A DNA stretch of 11,516 nucleotides from Tieghemiomyces parasiticus (Eukaryota; Kickxellomycota; Dimargaritomycetes; Dimargaritales; Dimargaritaceae). The translations under genes were made by a program, and so were the position numbers. Within the stretch, counting starts at the first letter, position 1. Each line of letters opens with the position of its first letter. Under the pieces are notes generated by a model. It saw only the letters and a program-made list of their open reading frames with translations. It did no database searches and was not told where the DNA came from. Where the stretch lies: positions 1 to 11,516 of the forward strand of contig JANBPT010001268.1 of assembly GCA_027575765.1 (NCBI GenBank). The letters run 5' to 3'. Positions 7,826 to 11,516 of this stretch are shown one piece after another.

Positions 7826-7958
7826 CCCCCCAAAGCCCTGGTGTCTAGCGGTGTGCAGCCAGTCCTAGGGTATTCACCGTTAGAACTTCCACCCACCTTC
7901 ATCAGGATGAAGAGGACCGGGCAGGAGCCGACCGTTGGACGTAGGGCATCCAGATGCT

Positions 7959-7966
7959 TATAAAAA
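7959..7966 (+). promoter_or_regulatory. TATA box of the LPMO gene
   Basis: TATAAAAA lies 278 bp upstream of the ATG at 8244 and is followed by a C/T-rich stretch. It is the only strong TATA-like motif between the retroelement relic and the gene. Confidence 0.55.
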
Positions 7967-7989
7967 CCCATGTCGTCCGTCCCCGGCAT

Positions 7990-8243
7990 TTTCTTCATTA
8001 CCTCTACTGACCCCGACCTGTGCCAACCACCACCGTTGTACGCACCCGCTCTACTGCCGCCTCCCTTCTGTGCCTTTGGACGCTGGTCTTTCATTGGCCT
8101 TGATCCGACATTACCCACTACTTTCCTAACTCAGCCCCGTCGCCGTCTCCTCTCCTGCGCCTTTGACCCGCCACTTTGGTACGCCATCGTCCGTCCGCCC
8201 CACCGTACCCACCCCTCGTTCGCCCGCGTAACTTTCGCCAGCC
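7990..8243 (+). promoter_or_regulatory. C/T-rich 5' leader of the LPMO gene
   Basis: About 250 bases are dominated by C and T with few G runs, typical of leaders of well-expressed fungal genes. The ATG context is GCCAGCCATGT. A CTAAC motif followed at once by CAG near 8127-8135 is too compressed to be a real branch/acceptor pair, so no leader intron is called. Confidence 0.5.
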
Positions 8244-9323
8244 ATGTACGCCCCTACCAAAGTCGCCCTCCTCTCGCTGGCCGTGCTCGGCATGGCCAAC
8301 GTCGTTCGTTCTCATGTCAGCGTTGCCTTCCCTTGCGTGCCCAACTCCGACTACTCAAAGTGCGAGGACTTTGGTGAGCAAGACGACAACTTGGCTGCGC
8401 CGACCGGCGAGGCGATGAGCTACGAAGACCACGCCGGTATTGAGAATGTGGGTGGTGGTGTGTGCCGCAACTCGATCCCGAAGAAGAACGCTGGCGCGTG
8501 GACCGCCGGTACTACCGAGACCGTGCTCATGTCCAACCACGGCGTCCACAAGTTCGGCAACTGCCAGTGGTCCGTGAGCTATAATGGCGGCAAGACCTTC
8601 GCCGTGTTCGACCAGACCTTCAAGGACTGCCTCTCGGAGAGCGGGGCAACGACCAACGAGAACGGGAAGGAGCTCTTCAACATCAAGGTCAAGGTGCCAG
8701 CTAACCTGCCGGCCAAGAAGGATGCCATCGTGTCGTGGACCTGGAACAGTCGGTCCGACTACCGCGAGCTCTTCTGGAACTGCATGATGCTCGACATTGT
8801 GAATCCCAGCAGCCCGGCCTCCTTCACGGCACCCCCGCTCTCCCTCTTCAACTTCGTCTTTACGGTCAGCGGCAAGAAGTACGGCTACGTCCTACCCGAC
8901 ATGGCCGGCGACGCCAACGACTGGAGCGACCTCTACATCAACCAGCCCAAGATTACCGTGACGCCCGGTGGGAAAGTCACGGGTGGCGACGGCGGCATCT
9001 TCCCGGTGTTCATCGAGGCCGAAAAGGGAGATAAGATCTCTGCTTCCCAGGCCGTGTACATCTCCGAGAAAACCCTGCCTAAGCCGCTGCCAAGTCAGGG
9101 TACCGGCACCAGCGAAGGTGGCACCGATCTTGAAGCCCCCGAAAATCCTGAGGCTAGCGGGGCCACCGAGGACCCTGAGGATACCGAGACCGCCGAGGAT
9201 CCTGTGTTAAGTAAGGATATAACCAAAGGATGTGACACCACAAGAAGCGGAAAAGGTCACAAACGCGAACGCGGTCATAAGCACGAACACGATAACAGCT
9301 CGTGTAATAATCATGAGGAATAG
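8244..9323 (+). CDS. Secreted lytic polysaccharide monooxygenase (AA11-like), His-rich tail
   Basis: 359 residues, no intron needed. LPMOs use one copper ion held by a 'histidine brace' to cleave chitin or cellulose oxidatively outside the cell. The signal peptide spans residues 1-23 (hydrophobic core 7-18, cleavage after VRS). It leaves His24 as the mature N-terminus, which is obligatory for an LPMO. The second brace histidine is His102 in HKFGNCQWSVSYNGGKTF, matching the H-x-GxCQxSxSYDxGKT motif of chitin-type fungal LPMOs. WTWNSRSDYRELFWNC (165-180) matches the W-x-W...NREMYMNC motif; Phe177 stands where AA11 has the axial Tyr, as in most AA10. Six catalytic-domain cysteines (31, 40, 74, 107, 129, 180) could form three disulfides. 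A Pro/Glu/Thr acidic linker (about 283-322) follows, then a basic tail with five His (339, 345, 347, 349, 357) and two more Cys (330, 354). No carbohydrate-binding module is seen. G/C-ending codons dominate until about codon 320. AA11-like is preferred; chitin as substrate is inferred. Confidence 0.93.
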   Translation: MYAPTKVALLSLAVLGMANVVRSHVSVAFPCVPNSDYSKCEDFGEQDDNLAAPTGEAMSYEDHAGIENVGGGVCRNSIPKKNAGAWTAGTTETVLMSNHGVHKFGNCQWSVSYNGGKTFAVFDQTFKDCLSESGATTNENGKELFNIKVKVPANLPAKKDAIVSWTWNSRSDYRELFWNCMMLDIVNPSSPASFTAPPLSLFNFVFTVSGKKYGYVLPDMAGDANDWSDLYINQPKITVTPGGKVTGGDGGIFPVFIEAEKGDKISASQAVYISEKTLPKPLPSQGTGTSEGGTDLEAPENPEASGATEDPEDTETAEDPVLSKDITKGCDTTRSGKGHKRERGHKHEHDNSSCNNHEE

Positions 9324-9574
9324 ACGTTGTTTTTAATCCTTTGCCAGAATAGTGCGATCTTATCCACTTGGCCTCCCATCCTAATTGAAATATTGCCTGG
9401 TTTTATTTATTTCTTCTTATTACCTTCCTGTATTTTCCTATTCAAATATTGTTGGACGGAGCTATTATTATTATTTGTGATCATTCATTGGAGGCAAGAA
9501 CTCTGCGGGTGTAATCAATATAAATTTCTATACCTAAATTATTGTCATGCCTGATATTTCTTCTTACATTATAG
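9211..9574 (+). other. Possible alternative intron removing the LPMO His-rich tail
   Basis: A near-consensus donor GTAAGG starts at 9211 inside codon 323. A plausible acceptor (CTGAT branch-like motif, T/C-rich tract, ATAG ending at 9574) lies 364 nt downstream. Splicing would replace the last 36 residues by a few residues ending at a TAG at 9586-9588. The retained reading encodes an organised K/R/H/E-rich tail, so the unspliced form is kept as the main model. Confidence 0.3.
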
Positions 9575-9788
9575 GTACCGGGCAGTAGTTAAGGGCTAAG
9601 GTGTGCCAAGCGAAACGGCGGAGGATATGTGCCGGTCCCCTTTCTTCTTGTCCGTCAAGTCTCTAGGGCGAGGGCTAGGTGTCGGAAGGGAACAGGGCAT
9701 GTGAACGATTGTAGATCCCATCCCCGACGTCCCCCAAATCATTCGAACAAAAAGCGAAGCACATAATATCACAAACATATAAAGTAAA
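9324..9788 (+). other. LPMO 3' UTR and A/T-rich spacer
   Basis: Sequence after the LPMO stop becomes A/T-rich. It contains no exact AATAAA, only ATATAAAT near 9519, so the 3' end cannot be placed. The open frame at 9327-9554 starts at TTG and encodes hydrophobic residues dictated by T-rich DNA, so it is not called. The minus-strand ORF at 9596-9805 has a hydrophobic start but poor ATG context. Confidence 0.35.
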
Positions 9789-10060
9789 ATGAGCCTGGAG
9801 GACACATCTTTTTCTTATTATTATCGTTTAATCCTTCTAGGGAATTCCATAATAGTAGTGCTCGTTCATCTTTTCGGGCTATTACGGCGGGAACTCCCAC
9901 TAGAGTGTGGGAGTGCAGCCCAATCGACCTTCGCCTTCTGGAAATTTGAGGTCTCCTGTATTAATGTTACTCCACCAGAATAAGGGGGAGCTCCTCTGGG
10001 CTGAGGCAAAGCCGGGTGTCTGGTCGGAATAATCGCCTCTCCATGATAGCATTGGGAACT
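9789..10060 (+). pseudogene. Weak Rab-GTPase-like fragments, possible relic
   Basis: An ATG ORF at 9789-9983 (64 codons) begins with FSYYYRLILLGNS. This resembles the first strand and P-loop entry of Rab GTPases (FRLIxIGDS), but the GK[ST] that binds phosphate is missing. In another frame (about 9843-9946) SSFRAITAG and RLLEI occur at positions comparable to the Rab LLxRFTxG and SRLLEI segments. In a third frame at 9991-10010 ELLWAEAKPG recalls the LWDTAGQE switch II. Frame changes would make it a pseudogene. The ORF alternatively encodes a short membrane protein (hydrophobic residues 13-31). Support is thin. Confidence 0.18.
9893..9914 (+). repeat. Perfect 8-bp hairpin with 6-nt loop
   Basis: ACTCCCAC (9893-9900) and GTGGGAGT (9907-9914) are perfect inverted repeats separated by six bases. 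They lie inside the Rab-like stretch. There is no T-tract after them and no known role. Confidence 0.35.
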
Positions 10061-11380
10061 GCGACTTATCGCCCAGATTATCAACACAATAAGGATTAGC
10101 AGAGTTGATCTAAGTCGCTTATGATATTCTCTTCATGACCTTATGATTAACCTTTTCTATGCGATCACGCCTTGCTATCCGTTCACCTTTTTACATGCCG
10201 TTTTCTTATTGATTCATTCTTAGGATATATTTTATCATTGCTGTCTTAACGTCATCTGGTATAGTCAAGGCTGAAACGCGTATAGTGACTGTCTGCCAGC
10301 CACCTTGATAAATGTCAGACTGCCATATCACTTCTTTTTATATTGTATCCTTACTACGTAACTATATAATACACTGCATGCCCATTCGCAGCATGCAAGC
10401 TGTGAAAACATGAGCCCGATCGTGTATTTTGGTCATATAAAAAACCCGCGCTCCAACTTAAGAGGGGGCAGCCAGCGACCGTTACTGATGACCTATCCCA
10501 TATAGCTGGCCACCTCTTCTTACGCACTGATTTACTCCTTATACTCATATCTACAAAGTAAATTGCCCCCCTCAATTGGCACGAGGAAGGTCAGTTGGTG
10601 TCTCGAATGAAATTTGCACTCGCCAAATTGAGATGCTTATTGATAAGAACTAAGGGCGCCCGTAGTAGGCCACCAAGGTGAACAGTTGGCTGAAAAAAGC
10701 TTTATAGGCCTGTGGTTGCAGAATGATGTGTAATTACAGGCGTTCTAAAACATCCTTGGATGACGCCTGTGCAATGGCAGAGAAAGTGTTGGCAGTTGGA
10801 GAGTGTTTAGGGTAGGACAGCGGAAAGTGTCCAATGGGAGTGGGGAGAGCATAAAGGAGGGGAGTAAGGAGTTGGTCTTACCGGGTGATGCTGTAAAAAA
10901 TTCAATAGTGTAGTAATCCGTCGGAAAGATAGGGACCTAATAGACATTGTTGGCGCAGTTTGCTAGGAAACTGTACGGCATCAACAGTCGTAATACGGTC
11001 AAGCCAATAGCACGGTACGATGAGAAGAGCCAAATCGTGAACAAAGCTAGTAGTTCACCCCTGATAGCGTAACCGAGGCGCCCACTGGAGAGTCTCCCAG
11101 TTTTAAGGACTCCACCTCCCTCCAGGACTTGTCATCCTGATGGAGGTCCCAAACACTTCTATCACGAATTATGCACATACTTTGGTATAATAGGAAGACG
11201 GTGAGCATCGGGCTTCAGAGGTGAACTCGAATCGATTCCGGATCCGTCTTTTCATGGAGTTGGGTCCGGAGCCGAGTACCTCAATCTAAACCGGGCCGGC
11301 TTCCCATCATCACCCGCATCCAGGCTATGTAAAGACCACGCATTGCCCGTAATTGTGGATTCGTTAAATGTGCAATAAAC
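10061..11380. other. Long spacer with no recognisable gene
   Basis: No ORF of credible length, start and composition was found on either strand; the minus-strand ORF at 10354-10575 begins at TTG. An AATAAA occurs at 11374-11379 without an obvious upstream gene. Imperfect inverted repeats lie at about 11081-11150 (CTCCA/TGGAG arms). I saw no tRNA box A/B pair or retroelement motif. Confidence 0.4.
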
Positions 11381-11384
11381 ACCT

Positions 11385-11516
11385 GCTCCTTCTCTTCAAT
11401 TCGGCCTGTTCGCCTTGCGACCCTCCCTCAGTCTATCTGCGGGTTGCTCCTCCGCTCAGGCAGCACGCCCCGTCACACTAGGATTTGCCTGCTACTATGC
11501 AGCGCCCTGCACTGCT
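11385..11516 (+). promoter_or_regulatory. C/T-rich stretch and ATG at the window end, possible gene start
   Basis: The last 130 bases are C/T-rich like the LPMO leader. They end with an ATG at 11497 (A at -3), followed by codons for Gln-Arg-Pro-Ala-Leu before the window ends. This could be the start of a plus-strand gene, but six codons cannot support a product. Confidence 0.2.

Larger units (their letters stand above)
5941..7830 (-). mobile_element. Decayed Ty3/gypsy (chromovirus-like) retrotransposon pol relic
   Basis: Four minus-strand segments occur in the order of a chromovirus pol polyprotein: RT connection (7825-7466), RNase H (7424-7115), integrase C-terminal GPY/F-type module (6732-6529) and a chromodomain-like end (6171-5990). 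Each is described separately. The reading frame changes between the first two, and several in-frame stops of all three kinds interrupt the RNase H. Only about 400 bases separate RNase H from the integrase C-terminal module. The integrase zinc finger and DDE core need far more, so most of the integrase has been deleted. I did not find LTRs, a primer-binding site or the YxDD palm motif in an intact form. Such an element can no longer move. Each match is weak alone; the colinear order is the main support. Confidence 0.42.

Noticed and set aside
8120..8140. Leader intron acceptor CTAACTCAG
   Set aside because: The branch-like motif abuts the AG directly and no good donor was found upstream.
8176..9210. 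Several Arg/Pro/Ser-rich ORFs inside and ahead of the LPMO gene
   Set aside because: They are alternative-frame shadows of a G/C-rich coding region and its C/T-rich leader.
9596..9805. Minus-strand ORF with hydrophobic start
   Set aside because: The true ATG has a poor context (T at -3), the hydrophobic part is short, and no promoter or homology is recognisable.
1..11516. tRNA, rRNA, snRNA, CRISPR or telomeric repeats
   Set aside because: I scanned for tRNA box B-like motifs, long direct repeats and TTAGGG arrays on both strands; none was convincing.

Overview
The window is fungal nuclear DNA. The evidence is a spliced Rho-family GTPase gene (canonical GTAAGT donor and TACTAAC branch site), an intronless secreted copper oxygenase of the fungal chitin-type LPMO group, TATA-box promoters with pyrimidine-rich leaders, and long gene-poor spacers. 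The LPMO resembles the AA11-like proteins I associate with early-diverging filamentous fungi (Mucoromycota or Zoopagomycota). That placement is inference; no species is claimed.

Layout. The 5' end (1-318, minus) is the first exon, first intron and P-loop/switch I exon of a Rho1/Rho4-type GTPase cut by the window edge. Its upstream flank (319-1240) is strongly G-rich on the plus strand and holds a G-quadruplex-like cluster and a C10 tract. At 1293-1700 (plus) are scattered fragments resembling a retroelement integrase core. At 3075-3320 (minus) is a convincing but unrecognised gene for an 81-residue secreted, cationic, helix-forming protein, with its own TATA box. From about 3.5 to 5.9 kb there is no confident gene. 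It contains a Cys-rich exon-like stretch (4946-5172) and two plus-strand ORFs that weakly resemble retroelement pieces (4287-4550, 5613-5849). From 7830 down to 5941 (minus) several broken segments appear in the order of a Ty3/gypsy chromovirus pol: RT connection, RNase H, integrase C-terminal module, chromodomain-like. I read this as a decayed retrotransposon lacking most of its integrase core.

The best-supported gene is the LPMO at 8244-9323 (plus), with a TATA box at 7959 and a C/T-rich leader. It has signal peptide, mature N-terminal His24, second brace His102, a Phe at the axial position, an acidic Pro/Glu/Thr linker and a His-rich C-terminal tail. A good splice donor sits just before the tail, so a tail-less isoform is possible. 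Downstream, 9789-10060 carries weak Rab-like fragments. The rest is featureless until a C/T-rich stretch and an ATG at 11497 that might open another gene.

The genes do not form a pathway. The two secreted products (LPMO and small cationic protein) suggest outward-facing functions such as chitin or cell-wall attack, embedded in DNA rich in old retroelement debris. All family comparisons are from memory; no search was run.
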